A stretch of DNA of 61,801 nt from Pseudoalteromonas prydzensis. GTDB lineage: Bacteria > Pseudomonadota > Gammaproteobacteria > Enterobacterales > Alteromonadaceae. The notes below the pieces were generated by a model. That model searched no databases and was not told the DNA's origin. It saw only the letters and a program-made list of their open reading frames with translations. Both the position numbers and the translations under genes were made by a program. The stretch spans positions 1-61,801 of the forward strand of contig NZ_DRGM01000063.1 of NCBI RefSeq assembly GCF_011050055.1. The letters are read 5' to 3'. Shown in pieces: positions 19,855-28,749 of this stretch; position 1 is the first letter of the stretch; each line of letters opens with the position of its first letter.

Positions 19855-21000
19855 ATGATGGCAAAACTAAGTAAGCGATTTTGGTTTCAATTACATGGCT
19901 GGTTCTCGCTACCAGTGTGGGTTTTATTCTGCTTTATTTGTGTAACAGGCACTATTTCGGTGATCAGCCACGAAATAACTTGGCTAACAAATTCACAAGC
20001 ACGCGCTAGCAACCCTGATAACTTACCTGAAAAATCTAAGCAAACGCTTATTGATAGCGTAACAAGCCAGTACCCAACTGCTGATGTCATGAGTGTTGTT
20101 AGTTACGAACCTTATTTAGTTAATGCAATTATTTTTACTGATACCGATAAGCCATACGCAACAGCCTATGTAAATCAATACACAGGTGAAGTACAAGCTA
20201 TCTATCAAACCACTTCATTCATCGAGTTTATGCGCACTTTGCACAGCTGGTTATATTTTCCATGGCAGCAAGGCTATAGCGTTGGCTACTATCTTGTCAG
20301 TGCTATGGCATTTGTGACTTTGGGTGCCTTAGTAACTGGCTTAATTATTTATAAAAACTTCTGGCGTGCCTTCATTCAGCCTAAAATACGCTTTAATCAA
20401 GGCAGTAAAACTTTATTAAAAGACTTACATACAATGGGCGGTGTTTGGTCTATTTGGTTTATGGCGATTATGAGTTTAACTGGGCTTTGGTATTTAGCTC
20501 AGGCCATTATGTGGCATAACGAGATTGATATTGAAGAACATGCGCCGATAGTAAGCGAAGCCCAATTACCCAGTGTCAGCAATGCTGAAGCAATTGATTT
20601 AGACAGTGCAATTACTCTAACTAAAAACCAGTTTAGCGAATTTACTCCCACATACATCATGCTTCCTGAGCATAACCGCGGTATGTATAGCATCATGGGT
20701 GCCGGTGATACTATTTTTTATGATGGCTATGCGTATTCGACAGCAATCAACCCATGGACAGGCGAAATAGCTGCTAGCAAAAGCCCTGAAACCATGAGCG
20801 CATTACAGACCCTGTCACACATAGCAGATCCATTACATTACGGCACAATTGGTGGTCTTTGGACCAAAGTAATTTGGTTCCTGTTTGGCGTAATTTTAAG
20901 TGGTATGTCAATTACCGGCTTTATGATGTATTCAAAAAAACTTGTTAAAGCACAAAAGCAAAGCCCTGTAACAATTAACGATACTGTGGAGGCTAACTAA
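19855..21000 (+). CDS. PepSY-associated transmembrane protein
   Basis: A 381-residue membrane protein of the PepSY_TM (PiuB-like) family. The N-terminal FWFQLHGWFSLPVWVLF helix with a conserved His, three further membrane helices with His residues (LHSWLYFPWQQG, DLHTMGGVWSIWFM, LSHIADPLHYG) and periplasmic PepSY-like regions fit the family. Members often reduce or handle iron-siderophore complexes, but no TonB receptor is adjacent, so the substrate is open. Its stop overlaps the next ATG by one base (TAATG). Confidence 0.85.
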   Translation: MMAKLSKRFWFQLHGWFSLPVWVLFCFICVTGTISVISHEITWLTNSQARASNPDNLPEKSKQTLIDSVTSQYPTADVMSVVSYEPYLVNAIIFTDTDKPYATAYVNQYTGEVQAIYQTTSFIEFMRTLHSWLYFPWQQGYSVGYYLVSAMAFVTLGALVTGLIIYKNFWRAFIQPKIRFNQGSKTLLKDLHTMGGVWSIWFMAIMSLTGLWYLAQAIMWHNEIDIEEHAPIVSEAQLPSVSNAEAIDLDSAITLTKNQFSEFTPTYIMLPEHNRGMYSIMGAGDTIFYDGYAYSTAINPWTGEIAASKSPETMSALQTLSHIADPLHYGTIGGLWTKVIWFLFGVILSGMSITGFMMYSKKLVKAQKQSPVTINDTVEAN

Positions 21001-21470
21001 TGGCACGCTTACAAAAAACCTGGTGGCAACGTAACAAGTATTTACTTAATGCACTGATTTTGGTGTTGCCTTGCATCTATATTTATCAGGCATTAAATCC
21101 AACCTTTCCTGATCTATGGCAAGAGCAAACGATAGGCGAATTTAAAATAGCCCCTATGCCACTGAATATGGAGCAACCCTATTCGCATCATAACGAGTAC
21201 GTAAAAGACTTCTTTTTAGCGTTTAACCAAGGTGAAATCAGTAACATTCGCCAAGCTTATTTAAATATAGGCCCGCAGCCTTTGCCACTGAGTGAACTGG
21301 CAAAGGGGGATGAAGGCATTATGCACGGCACCAATCACGGACAACACGCACATGCTATTGCCTCTGCAACCATCAGCAAGGGTGATAAACTTTGGGTAAC
21401 TATTCAAACCTGGCAAGGTGAAGAGCTCGTACAACACTGGTCGATCCCAAGCCAATTAATACAACAATAA
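21000..21470 (+). CDS. Hypothetical membrane-anchored protein, partner of the PepSY protein
   Basis: A 156-residue protein of unknown function. It has one N-terminal membrane anchor (about 13-29), then a periplasmic domain with a His-rich stretch (HGTNHGQHAHAIASATISKGD near 112-131) that could bind metal. Translation is coupled to the PepSY protein through a TAATG overlap, so the two probably work together. I do not recognise a named family. Confidence 0.75.
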   Translation: MARLQKTWWQRNKYLLNALILVLPCIYIYQALNPTFPDLWQEQTIGEFKIAPMPLNMEQPYSHHNEYVKDFFLAFNQGEISNIRQAYLNIGPQPLPLSELAKGDEGIMHGTNHGQHAHAIASATISKGDKLWVTIQTWQGEELVQHWSIPSQLIQQ

Positions 21471-21476
21471 TCAACT

Positions 21477-21501
21477 AGCTTAGGGCGCCTTGCCCTAAGC
21501 T
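21477..21501 (+). terminator. Terminator-like hairpin after the PepSY operon
   Basis: A perfect 10-bp stem (AGCTTAGGGC / GCCCTAAGCT) with a 5-base loop starts 7 bases after the stop. It lacks a strong T tract, so termination efficiency is uncertain. Confidence 0.6.
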
Positions 21502-21698
21502 GCCCTGCTCTTTGTACTACTCAAGGCAGATCCTCGCTTATAAAAACCAGCCTAAACCACTATTTTTTAACTTTTATTAAACATTACAAAACAAACCCTT
21601 TACAAATATATTAATATAATAAAGTATTATAAATAGTGAAGTAGCAATTATCTTGCTTCGCTAACACTACAATCCACACACAATAATTTGGAGACACA

Positions 21699-23111
21699 AT
21701 GATATTTTCCAATAAAGGAATAGCCGCCGCGTGTATAGCCGTTGGTTTTTATGCTAATGGCGCTTATGCAATTGATAACGGTGTTTACACTATTCAGTCA
21801 AAATACAGTGGCAAACTTGTCGAAGTTAGTAGCGCGCAAAGCAATGATGGCGCAAATATAAGCCAGTGGGCTGCAAATCAACATAATACTCAACGCTGGA
21901 TCATTACCAACGTTGGTGGCAATAACTATTCTGTGATCAACCTAAACAGTGGTAAAGCCATGGAAGTATATGACTGGTCAACAGCTGATGGGGCGAATGT
22001 CGCACAATATGAATACTCAGGTGTGGCTACGCAACATTGGCAAATAAATGACGATGGCAGTGGTTACGTTAGCTTCATTAACGCCAATAGTGGCAAAGCG
22101 CTCGATTTGTTTGAGTTTAACGGCAACGATGGCGCTAATATCAGCCAATGGACCTATAACGCCAGTGATGCACAGCTTTGGCAGCTCAACAAGCTCGCTA
22201 ACGTAGAATCGGCGCCCTACGATCCTTCAACCACCAATGGCGCGACAGATCATTGGCCATTAACAGGCAGTTTAGTGACTCACGATCCAACCATAGGTTA
22301 CGAAAATGGCACTTGGTGGATATTTCAAACCGGCCCTGGCATCGCCGGAAAATGGTCAAATGATGGGGTTGCCTGGAATGATGCGGCTGCGATTTTCCCT
22401 AATGGTTTAAACTGGTGGTCTAACTATGTGCCTGAACATGATGGCATTGATGTTTGGGCACCAGAGCTTAAAAGCTACAATGGTCGTAGTTGGCTTTATT
22501 ATTCAATATCAACTTTCGGCTCTCGGGTGTCAGCAATAGGCTTAACCTCTGCCACTAGCGTGTCAGCAGGTAGCTGGCGAGATGATGGTTTAGTGATTAA
22601 TACCACTAACAGCAATAACTACAATGCCATTGACCCTGACTTAGTCGTCGCAAAAGATGGAGCACCGTGGTTAGTTTTCGGCTCATGGAATTCAGGCATC
22701 AAATTAATGCGTATAAACCCGATCACCATGAAACCATTTGGCGAGCTTTATTCATTAGCAAGTCGCTCTGGTGGTATTGAAGCGCCGAGTATTGTCTATC
22801 GCCAAGGTTATTACTATTTATTTGTCTCGGTGGGTAAATGTTGTGCAGGCACCGACAGCACCTACCGTATCGCATACGGCCGTGCCAGCGATATCCGAGG
22901 CCCTTACTTAGACAAAAATGGCAACAATATGCTCTCTGGCGGTGGCAGTATTTTAGACGCTGGCAACAGTCAGTGGGTAGGCCCAGGTGGTCAAGATATC
23001 TTGAATACCGATGTAATGGTTCGCCACGCCTATGACGCAGGTGACAACGGTGTGCCAAAACTGCTGATCAGTACATTAAATTGGGACTCAAACGGTTGGC
23101 CAAAATTTTAA
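21699..23111 (+). CDS. Secreted GH43 endo-alpha-1,5-L-arabinanase with N-terminal ricin-type lectin domain
   Basis: A 470-residue secreted hydrolase. The signal peptide ends near AYA (residue 24). Residues 25-165 are a ricin-B trefoil with three QxW-type repeats (TQRWII, TQHWQI, AQLWQL). The GH43 five-blade propeller follows, with the base Asp in VTHDPTIGYENG, the second Asp in AIDPDLVV and the acid Glu in GGIEAPSIVYR. The family cuts arabinan side chains of pectin. The C-terminus ends shortly after the catalytic domain. It is flanked by terminators and appears monocistronic. Confidence 0.87.
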   Translation: MIFSNKGIAAACIAVGFYANGAYAIDNGVYTIQSKYSGKLVEVSSAQSNDGANISQWAANQHNTQRWIITNVGGNNYSVINLNSGKAMEVYDWSTADGANVAQYEYSGVATQHWQINDDGSGYVSFINANSGKALDLFEFNGNDGANISQWTYNASDAQLWQLNKLANVESAPYDPSTTNGATDHWPLTGSLVTHDPTIGYENGTWWIFQTGPGIAGKWSNDGVAWNDAAAIFPNGLNWWSNYVPEHDGIDVWAPELKSYNGRSWLYYSISTFGSRVSAIGLTSATSVSAGSWRDDGLVINTTNSNNYNAIDPDLVVAKDGAPWLVFGSWNSGIKLMRINPITMKPFGELYSLASRSGGIEAPSIVYRQGYYYLFVSVGKCCAGTDSTYRIAYGRASDIRGPYLDKNGNNMLSGGGSILDAGNSQWVGPGGQDILNTDVMVRHAYDAGDNGVPKLLISTLNWDSNGWPKF

Positions 23112-23130
23112 ACCAGCCAACTTAGCAACA

Positions 23131-23160
23131 TTTATAAAGCGCGGTTACGCGCTTTATAAA
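23131..23160. terminator. Bidirectional intrinsic terminator
   Basis: A perfect 13-bp inverted repeat (23131-23143 and 23148-23160) with loop GTTA lies between the convergent GH43 and kinase genes. Its right arm covers the last codons of the kinase gene. Confidence 0.85.
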
Positions 23161-23891
23161 AATCGTTCCATAATGGCAGAAGCGATTTGCGTAGCTACTC
23201 CACAGCCCCACATATATGCACGTTGTATCGGGTAACCTCTAAAAATCCAGCGCTTTCTAACATGATTAAAATTACTTAAATAATCCGCTTTAGCATCCGG
23301 TAGCGGTTGTTCAGATAGTTTAGCCCATGCTTTATAAACACCCGACATATCAGCACCGCGCATAAATCGCTGCAACCAACGAGGAAAACGCGCATAACGT
23401 ATCGCTGACTGAAAATCGATAATATACGGCTTACCGTCATGGCTACACAGCACATTACCTAAATTACGCAAATCCAGATGTACCACCCCACGGCGATGCA
23501 TTAACGCAACCAGTCGTTCAAAGTCTTTAAAAAAGCTTACAGGTAAGACTTTATTTTGCTGTACTAACTGCTTAAGTGGCGTGCCTTCAATATAATCATA
23601 GGCAACAGCAAGCGGCGATAATCGCAAAAATCGACCGCTCACACCTGTTATACCCGCTAAACGAGCTAACCCTTTATATTCTTGATTCACCGATAAAGGT
23701 GCAAAGGTTTTTCTCACCCACCAAGGACTGTGTTGAAAATCTTTGATCACTAAATCAAGTTGCAAGTCGGTATAACGGTACACAATGGCATTAGCAAAAC
23801 GACCCCTGTGCATTACTTTTAAGTTATTAACTGTAAATTGATGATCAGGAAATTGCTGTTGTAGCTGATGTAATAAAGTCGCTTCGATCAT
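23154..23891 (-). CDS. Protein-kinase-like (WaaP/RIO-type) phosphotransferase
   Basis: A 245-residue kinase-fold protein. The catalytic loop VHLDLRNLGNVL near 137-148 fits HxDxxxxN, and IIDFQSA near 157-163 takes the place of DFG. The Lys of the N-lobe is probably in LDLVIKDF. Members of this fold in Gram-negatives phosphorylate lipopolysaccharide core sugars or small substrates; neither substrate nor pathway is evident here. No sugar-transferase genes are adjacent. Confidence 0.7.
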   Translation of the reverse strand: MIEATLLHQLQQQFPDHQFTVNNLKVMHRGRFANAIVYRYTDLQLDLVIKDFQHSPWWVRKTFAPLSVNQEYKGLARLAGITGVSGRFLRLSPLAVAYDYIEGTPLKQLVQQNKVLPVSFFKDFERLVALMHRRGVVHLDLRNLGNVLCSHDGKPYIIDFQSAIRYARFPRWLQRFMRGADMSGVYKAWAKLSEQPLPDAKADYLSNFNHVRKRWIFRGYPIQRAYMWGCGVATQIASAIMERFL

Positions 23892-23978
23892 AACGTCCTG
23901 AGATTTGTTAAATATAAATGCCTAGGCAACTATATTATCAAACCTCAGAATTCACAGCAATCTAACCGTTAGATCAAT

Positions 23979-24443
23979 TTACGATTTTAAATTATGAATT
24001 GCTCTAAACAACAAACTTGCTAACTGTGCCTTTTCATCGTCAGAAAAGTCGCTTAAAGCTGTGCGGTAAATATTATTTACGATAGGCAAAATTTCAGGGT
24101 AAAGCTGTTGACCTTTTTCGGTCAAACAGAGTAACGTAGAGCGGCGATCTTCCGCAGATTGTTGCCTAGCAACTAAGCCCTTTTCCTCTAAACGTGACAG
24201 CAAACGGCTCATTGCACCACGGTCATACACCATGTGTTCACACAACTGAGCTAAGGTATTCACCTTACCGCGAGCAAGTAATACCACCACAATGTACTGC
24301 GCTGACGTTAAATCCATTGGCATCAACTCGGTATCCAGGTGCGTCACTAAATTCGATCGTAAATAAGACACTAATCGACCAAGATCTTGAACAGGATCAA
24401 GATCATCTATACAACATTGTCCAAGTGAAGCGGGTTCTTTCAT
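23979..24443 (-). CDS. MarR family transcriptional regulator
   Basis: A 154-residue winged-helix repressor-type protein. The recognition helix and wing are visible as MVYDRGAMSRLLSRLEEKGL and the RRSTLLCLTEKG motif. MarR proteins respond to small phenolic or oxidant signals and usually control a neighbouring gene. The nearest target candidate is the divergent membrane protein at 24574, across a 130-base gap. No ligand can be inferred. Confidence 0.88.
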   Translation of the reverse strand: MKEPASLGQCCIDDLDPVQDLGRLVSYLRSNLVTHLDTELMPMDLTSAQYIVVVLLARGKVNTLAQLCEHMVYDRGAMSRLLSRLEEKGLVARQQSAEDRRSTLLCLTEKGQQLYPEILPIVNNIYRTALSDFSDDEKAQLASLLFRAIHNLKS

Positions 24444-24573
24444 ACATTCTCAACAGAGCATTTAAAGTCATTGATAGACAGTAAATTACTAAAATAATTC
24501 AATCTTACACAATTGCTTAATTGCACTTAACTAGTGTAGCGTAAGCAAGCGGACCGACGTTAACGAGGAATAC

Positions 24574-25740
24574 ATGCAACGCAAACAACGAGATATTATC
24601 AAGTATATTGCCATAGTTATACTACTAGTGCTTTGCTGGTTAGAGCAATTTAACGGCTACATAATGGCGTTTCTTGATCAAGCCTTAGTACAATCTTCAC
24701 TCGTGTACGCCTCTGCTCGCAGCGTGAATGGGATTATTTCATTATTGCAATCTGCTGAAGTTGGCATCGGCATAGCCAGTATTGCACCTGCACAACTACT
24801 TGACCCCGTTAACGATTTAGCGGAATACATTGCCGATGCCATGCGCATGTCATTAGGCTCACTCTTTATCCAACGAATATTATTTACGATTTCATCAGGC
24901 GTCTTTTTTAGTAGTTTGTTTACCGCCAGCGCTATTGGTTATTTGCTTTGCGATCACTTCGGGTATTTAAAGCAGTTAACAGGTAAATTACTCGCAAGTT
25001 TGATTTTAGTGCGGTTTTTAATTCCACTGGTGGTGTTATCAACCGGCCTTGCCAGCCAAGCTTTTTTAGATGAAGAGATTAATTCTCAAAATCAATATGT
25101 TGAAAACACCGTCGAAACTCTCAGCGCGAAAGCAAACACAACCTCTACGCTATCAGCGCAATTAAGCGCAAAAATAAATAGTCAAAAACAAACTAGTCTA
25201 GATGAGCTTGAGCTCATTGCTGTCCAACAACAGCAATTAAAAGCTGTTATTACAGATAATAAGCAACAGCTTGATGAATTAGATAAGCAAATTGAGGCAA
25301 TTCAAACAACCCGCAGTTTAACCGAAAAACTTACCTTAACAGAGCTGCCACAAGCCAAGCCTCTACTCAAAAAGCAGCGAGATTTAAGGCAACAACAAGC
25401 GTCTATCAACAATCAGCTGGCCGCATTGCATCAGCAGAAAAATCAACAGCAGCAACTGCTGCATGATTATAATGACCAACTCACCGGTAATTCAGGTAAT
25501 TTAATTAGCAAAGTCGTGGATACCGTTAGCAATGGCATTACTGAGATGGCCGATTCGTTGGAAGGGTTATTTATTGAGTTTTTAAACTTAGTATCACTGC
25601 TGATCATCAAACTATTCTTGATGCCCTTACTGTTTTTATATTTATTTTGTAAAGCGTTTAAAGCTATTTGGCAGCGCTCGGTACTGCAAACACTCGCGCA
25701 ACTTAAATCACAAATAACCACCACTATCACGGAAAAATAA
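24574..25740 (+). CDS. Hypothetical membrane protein with long coiled coil
   Basis: A 388-residue protein I cannot assign to a named family. Predicted membrane segments lie near residues 9-28, 108-130, 141-165 and 335-362. Between the third and fourth is a Gln-rich coiled coil of about 130 residues (ISSUE-free heptads such as LEDLDKQIEAIQTTRSLTEKL-like stretches near 205-300), which would sit on one side of the membrane. GAGG precedes the ATG. It is divergent from a MarR regulator. Its architecture suggests a scaffold, but that is inference. Confidence 0.72.
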   Translation: MQRKQRDIIKYIAIVILLVLCWLEQFNGYIMAFLDQALVQSSLVYASARSVNGIISLLQSAEVGIGIASIAPAQLLDPVNDLAEYIADAMRMSLGSLFIQRILFTISSGVFFSSLFTASAIGYLLCDHFGYLKQLTGKLLASLILVRFLIPLVVLSTGLASQAFLDEEINSQNQYVENTVETLSAKANTTSTLSAQLSAKINSQKQTSLDELELIAVQQQQLKAVITDNKQQLDELDKQIEAIQTTRSLTEKLTLTELPQAKPLLKKQRDLRQQQASINNQLAALHQQKNQQQQLLHDYNDQLTGNSGNLISKVVDTVSNGITEMADSLEGLFIEFLNLVSLLIIKLFLMPLLFLYLFCKAFKAIWQRSVLQTLAQLKSQITTTITEK

Positions 25741-25902
25741 TAGCTTAGGGTCAAATCAGCTCAGCCTGTGGCCTCGCAATAAAAGAGCGCTTATCGCGTT
25801 AACAATTTAAATTTAAAAACAATTAAAACAAAGCATTACCAACAAACCGAAGACAATAAGGCAAAATTAAACCCTTTAATGTCCATGGTAGCAGTCTTTA
25901 TT

Positions 25903-25920
25903 TTGTCACGGCGTTGTCAT
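25903..25920 (+). promoter_or_regulatory. PHO box (PhoB binding site) upstream of the phytase
   Basis: Two direct 7-base repeats, TTGTCAC (25903-25909) and TTGTCAT (25914-25920), are separated by the 4-base spacer GGCG. This reproduces the PHO-box pattern of CTGTCAT-like repeats on an 11-bp period. It ends 49 bases before the phytase ATG, in a position suited to a -35-substituting activator site. Confidence 0.75.
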
Positions 25921-25969
25921 AAAAGTTATTTAGCTTGCATCGCATACCAAGCTAACTAGGACTTTATTC

Positions 25970-27943
25970 ATGCCAACACTTAAACCACTTGCTTATGCAT
26001 TAAGCATACTTACATTCACAGCAACATTAGGCGCTTGCAGCAGCCAAGATGCTCACTCCTCACTCGCAGAGCAAACTACGCTCAAGCTTAGCAGCACGCC
26101 ATTTTGGCAACAAAATAATATTCAAGGTTCACAAGCCGCTTGGCTTGTTGACGATACATGGTTACTGGCAAGTGAAAGTCAGGGTCTCATTGTAGTCTCA
26201 AAAAATGGCCAACACAGTGATGTTGTTAAGTCAGGGAATTTTGAAACCTTGTCAGTACGCTCTATTGCCGAGAATACTTTTTTGGTGGCTAGTATTGATA
26301 ACGAGCATGATCAGGTTGCGATGTTTACGCTTGCTAAAAATAACGGCAATTGGCAACTAACAGAGCACCCCGAAATTGTCGTCCCACAAGCGCGACCTGA
26401 TGCGGTATGCTTATTTAACAATCTCGATACTGGCAGTATTTCAGCTTTTGTTGCTGATGTGCGTGGCTTAATGACAGAAACCATAGTGTATAATCTTGCC
26501 AGCGGAGAAACCGCTAATATTGCAGTAAGAGAGTTTGCAGCTGTAAATGAAGCCGCAGGCTGTGCGGTTAATGATGCAAGCCAACAACTATTTATCAGTG
26601 AAGAAGAGCTAGGCATTTGGCAAATGAACGCCAATGCAGAATCCTCCGCAGATAAACAGCCACTGGCAATGGTGGCACCATTTGGCGAGCTCAGCAGCGG
26701 GATTGGCGTATTAACCACCAGCGCAGATGGCAGTTTATGGTTTACCACAAGCAGCGATAATAGCCTACACAGATACCATACTGAGCACAACTTGCAGCAA
26801 AAATGGCATTTAGCAGGTGAACAAAGTATCGCTGCTGTAGCCGTGACTAATAACACAGCCAACACGCAAGCCATTATCTATGATGATGAAACGGGCGCGT
26901 ACCTCAGTAGCCAACTCATTTTAGAGCCACTTAGCAGCGCCACAACAAATAACACCGCAGCAAAAACAGCTCATGTGTATGCGAATAGGCAAACGACCCC
27001 CGTTGCTGCCTTTGGCGATGCCGCAGATGACCCAGCCATTTGGCTGCACCCAACAGATGCCAGCAAAAGTCTGATCATAGGTACCGATAAACGCCGCGGC
27101 CTTATGGTATACAACTTAGCGGGAGAGCAAACTCAAGCGCTGGAAGTTGGCAGAGTTAACAATGTTGATGTTCGCCAAAATAGCAGCATAGATAATCCCA
27201 CTCAGACCTTGATAGCAGCCAGTAATCGCAGTGAAAATAGCATTAGTTTATTCACTGTAGATCTACACAATAACATACAGCTGCTAGGCAGCGTGGCGAC
27301 AAATTTAAGTGAAATATATGGCTTATGTATGTACTCATCGCATTCTGGGAATTATGTCTTTGTAAATGACAAATCAGGGCTATATCAGCAATACAAAATT
27401 ACCAACCAACAGCAAAAAGTCGCTGGCAAACTTGTGCGCGAATTTAACCTGCCAAGCCAACCTGAAGGTTGCAGTAGTGATGATGAAAACGGCGAACTGT
27501 TTGCCGGTGAAGAAGATGCTGGGATTTGGTTTATCGATGCCGAGCCCGACGCAAAACAAGCGCCGATTTTATTGCAGTCAATTAATGAACTGTTGATTGA
27601 TGATGTAGAAGGCATGGAAATTTATCAAGGTGAAAATGAGCGCTTCTTAGTGGTATCAAGCCAAGGTGATAATAGCTATGTAGTGTATCGGATAAACAAG
27701 GGGGAAAATCACCCTACCCTTGAATTTACCAGCAAATTTAATATTATCGCCAATTTAGCGCAAGGCATTGATGGCGTATCAGAAACCGATGGCTTAACGG
27801 TTACAGCCAAACCTTTGCCAGGCTATCCTCTTGGCGTGTTAATTGTGCAAGATGGTTTTAACCGTATGCCACAACAGCCACAAAACTTTAAACTGGTCGA
27901 TTGGCGCCAAGTACATTCACTGATACACAGCACCAACAAGTAA
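25970..27943 (+). CDS. Beta-propeller phytase lipoprotein with duplicated propeller domains
   Basis: A 657-residue 3-phytase-type protein that would release phosphate from phytate. The signal ends in lipobox LGAC with Cys23, so it is probably a surface or periplasmic lipoprotein. Residues from about 340 carry the full beta-propeller phytase signature: FGDAADDPAIWLHP, GTDKRRGLMVYNLAG, PEGCSSDDENGELF and GEEDAGIW. The N-terminal half is a degenerate second propeller (AAGCAVNDASQQLF, SEEELGIW) that lacks the Ca-binding DDPAIW motif. Dual-domain phytases of this kind are known. A PHO box upstream fits phosphate-starvation control. Confidence 0.9.
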   Translation: MPTLKPLAYALSILTFTATLGACSSQDAHSSLAEQTTLKLSSTPFWQQNNIQGSQAAWLVDDTWLLASESQGLIVVSKNGQHSDVVKSGNFETLSVRSIAENTFLVASIDNEHDQVAMFTLAKNNGNWQLTEHPEIVVPQARPDAVCLFNNLDTGSISAFVADVRGLMTETIVYNLASGETANIAVREFAAVNEAAGCAVNDASQQLFISEEELGIWQMNANAESSADKQPLAMVAPFGELSSGIGVLTTSADGSLWFTTSSDNSLHRYHTEHNLQQKWHLAGEQSIAAVAVTNNTANTQAIIYDDETGAYLSSQLILEPLSSATTNNTAAKTAHVYANRQTTPVAAFGDAADDPAIWLHPTDASKSLIIGTDKRRGLMVYNLAGEQTQALEVGRVNNVDVRQNSSIDNPTQTLIAASNRSENSISLFTVDLHNNIQLLGSVATNLSEIYGLCMYSSHSGNYVFVNDKSGLYQQYKITNQQQKVAGKLVREFNLPSQPEGCSSDDENGELFAGEEDAGIWFIDAEPDAKQAPILLQSINELLIDDVEGMEIYQGENERFLVVSSQGDNSYVVYRINKGENHPTLEFTSKFNIIANLAQGIDGVSETDGLTVTAKPLPGYPLGVLIVQDGFNRMPQQPQNFKLVDWRQVHSLIHSTNK

Positions 27944-27949
27944 ACTGAC

Positions 27950-27979
27950 TGCTATAGCCGCTATTTAGCGGCTATAGCA
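27950..27979. terminator. Convergent terminator hairpin after the phytase
   Basis: A perfect 13-bp stem (27950-27962 with 27967-27979) and loop ATTT lie between convergent genes. The right arm overlaps the stop codon of the YqaA-like gene. There is no long T tract. Confidence 0.65.
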
Positions 27980-28556
27980 AGGTTGTTAACCACCAAATAA
28001 GTAACACTAATACTGTTAAGCCAAGCATCGCCTTGGTTTTATGCTTTTTAATAATTCGCTCAGCTTGATTACCCGCAAAATACACCACCAGCGCTAAGCC
28101 AAAATAGCGGATTGAACGCGCGATCATGGTGGCAATTAAAAACATCACTAACGAATATTTCGTCGCGCCGGCAGCTAGCATCGCAATTTGAAATGGAATG
28201 GGCACAATGCCAAGGGTTATTACAAACCAAAAACCCTGTTGCTGCATTTGCTGTGTTACTTGTTCAAACTGCGCTGGGTTTGAAAAACTATTGATCACCC
28301 AATCACCTACCACATCAAACAAATAGTACCCTAACGCATAGCCAAATAACGCACCAATTACACAGCCTATGGTAGCCATTAAGGCTATCAGCCAAAGCTT
28401 ATCACGACGAGCTTGCATCAAAGGCACGAGTACAGCTTCAAGAGGGATAGGAACGATTGTTGACTCTAAAAATGAGGCCGCAGTTATGCTGGTTAGCATG
28501 TGTTTTGAATCTATCAATTGTCGCGTTTTTTGTTTTAAGCGTTGCATAACAGCCAT
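27972..28556 (-). CDS. YqaA/DedA-like VTT-domain membrane protein
   Basis: A 194-residue polytopic protein of the SNARE-associated/VTT type. The motif ESTIVPIPLEAVLVPLMQARRDK near the N-terminus, the Gly-rich GCVIGALFGYALGYYLFDVVG block and GIVPIPFQIAMLAAG (with the paired Pro-helix breaks) match YqaA. DedA-family proteins are thought to flip phospholipids or undecaprenyl phosphate; YqaA itself is uncharacterised. It is a single gene on the minus strand. Confidence 0.85.
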   Translation of the reverse strand: MAVMQRLKQKTRQLIDSKHMLTSITAASFLESTIVPIPLEAVLVPLMQARRDKLWLIALMATIGCVIGALFGYALGYYLFDVVGDWVINSFSNPAQFEQVTQQMQQQGFWFVITLGIVPIPFQIAMLAAGATKYSLVMFLIATMIARSIRYFGLALVVYFAGNQAERIIKKHKTKAMLGLTVLVLLIWWLTTLL

Positions 28557-28749
28557 AGTATTACCTTGAAAAATAAAGTCATATTATCGATACAGTGCAA
28601 GCTCAATACCAGCCCTAACAGTTAAATAAAGGCATTGTTTAATAATGCTTTTCTTTATAAAAAGTAAATGAGCAGGGGGTAAAATGTGGCTGAGGCTGTA
28701 AAAATCCCAGTCAAAATTGTAAATTTTACTATAATCAATCGCTTAGAAA

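Noticed and set aside
22723..23058. 111-codon minus-strand frame inside the GH43 gene
   Set aside because: Shadow frame opposite an intact glycoside hydrolase; His/Arg/Cys-rich composition typical of antisense reading.
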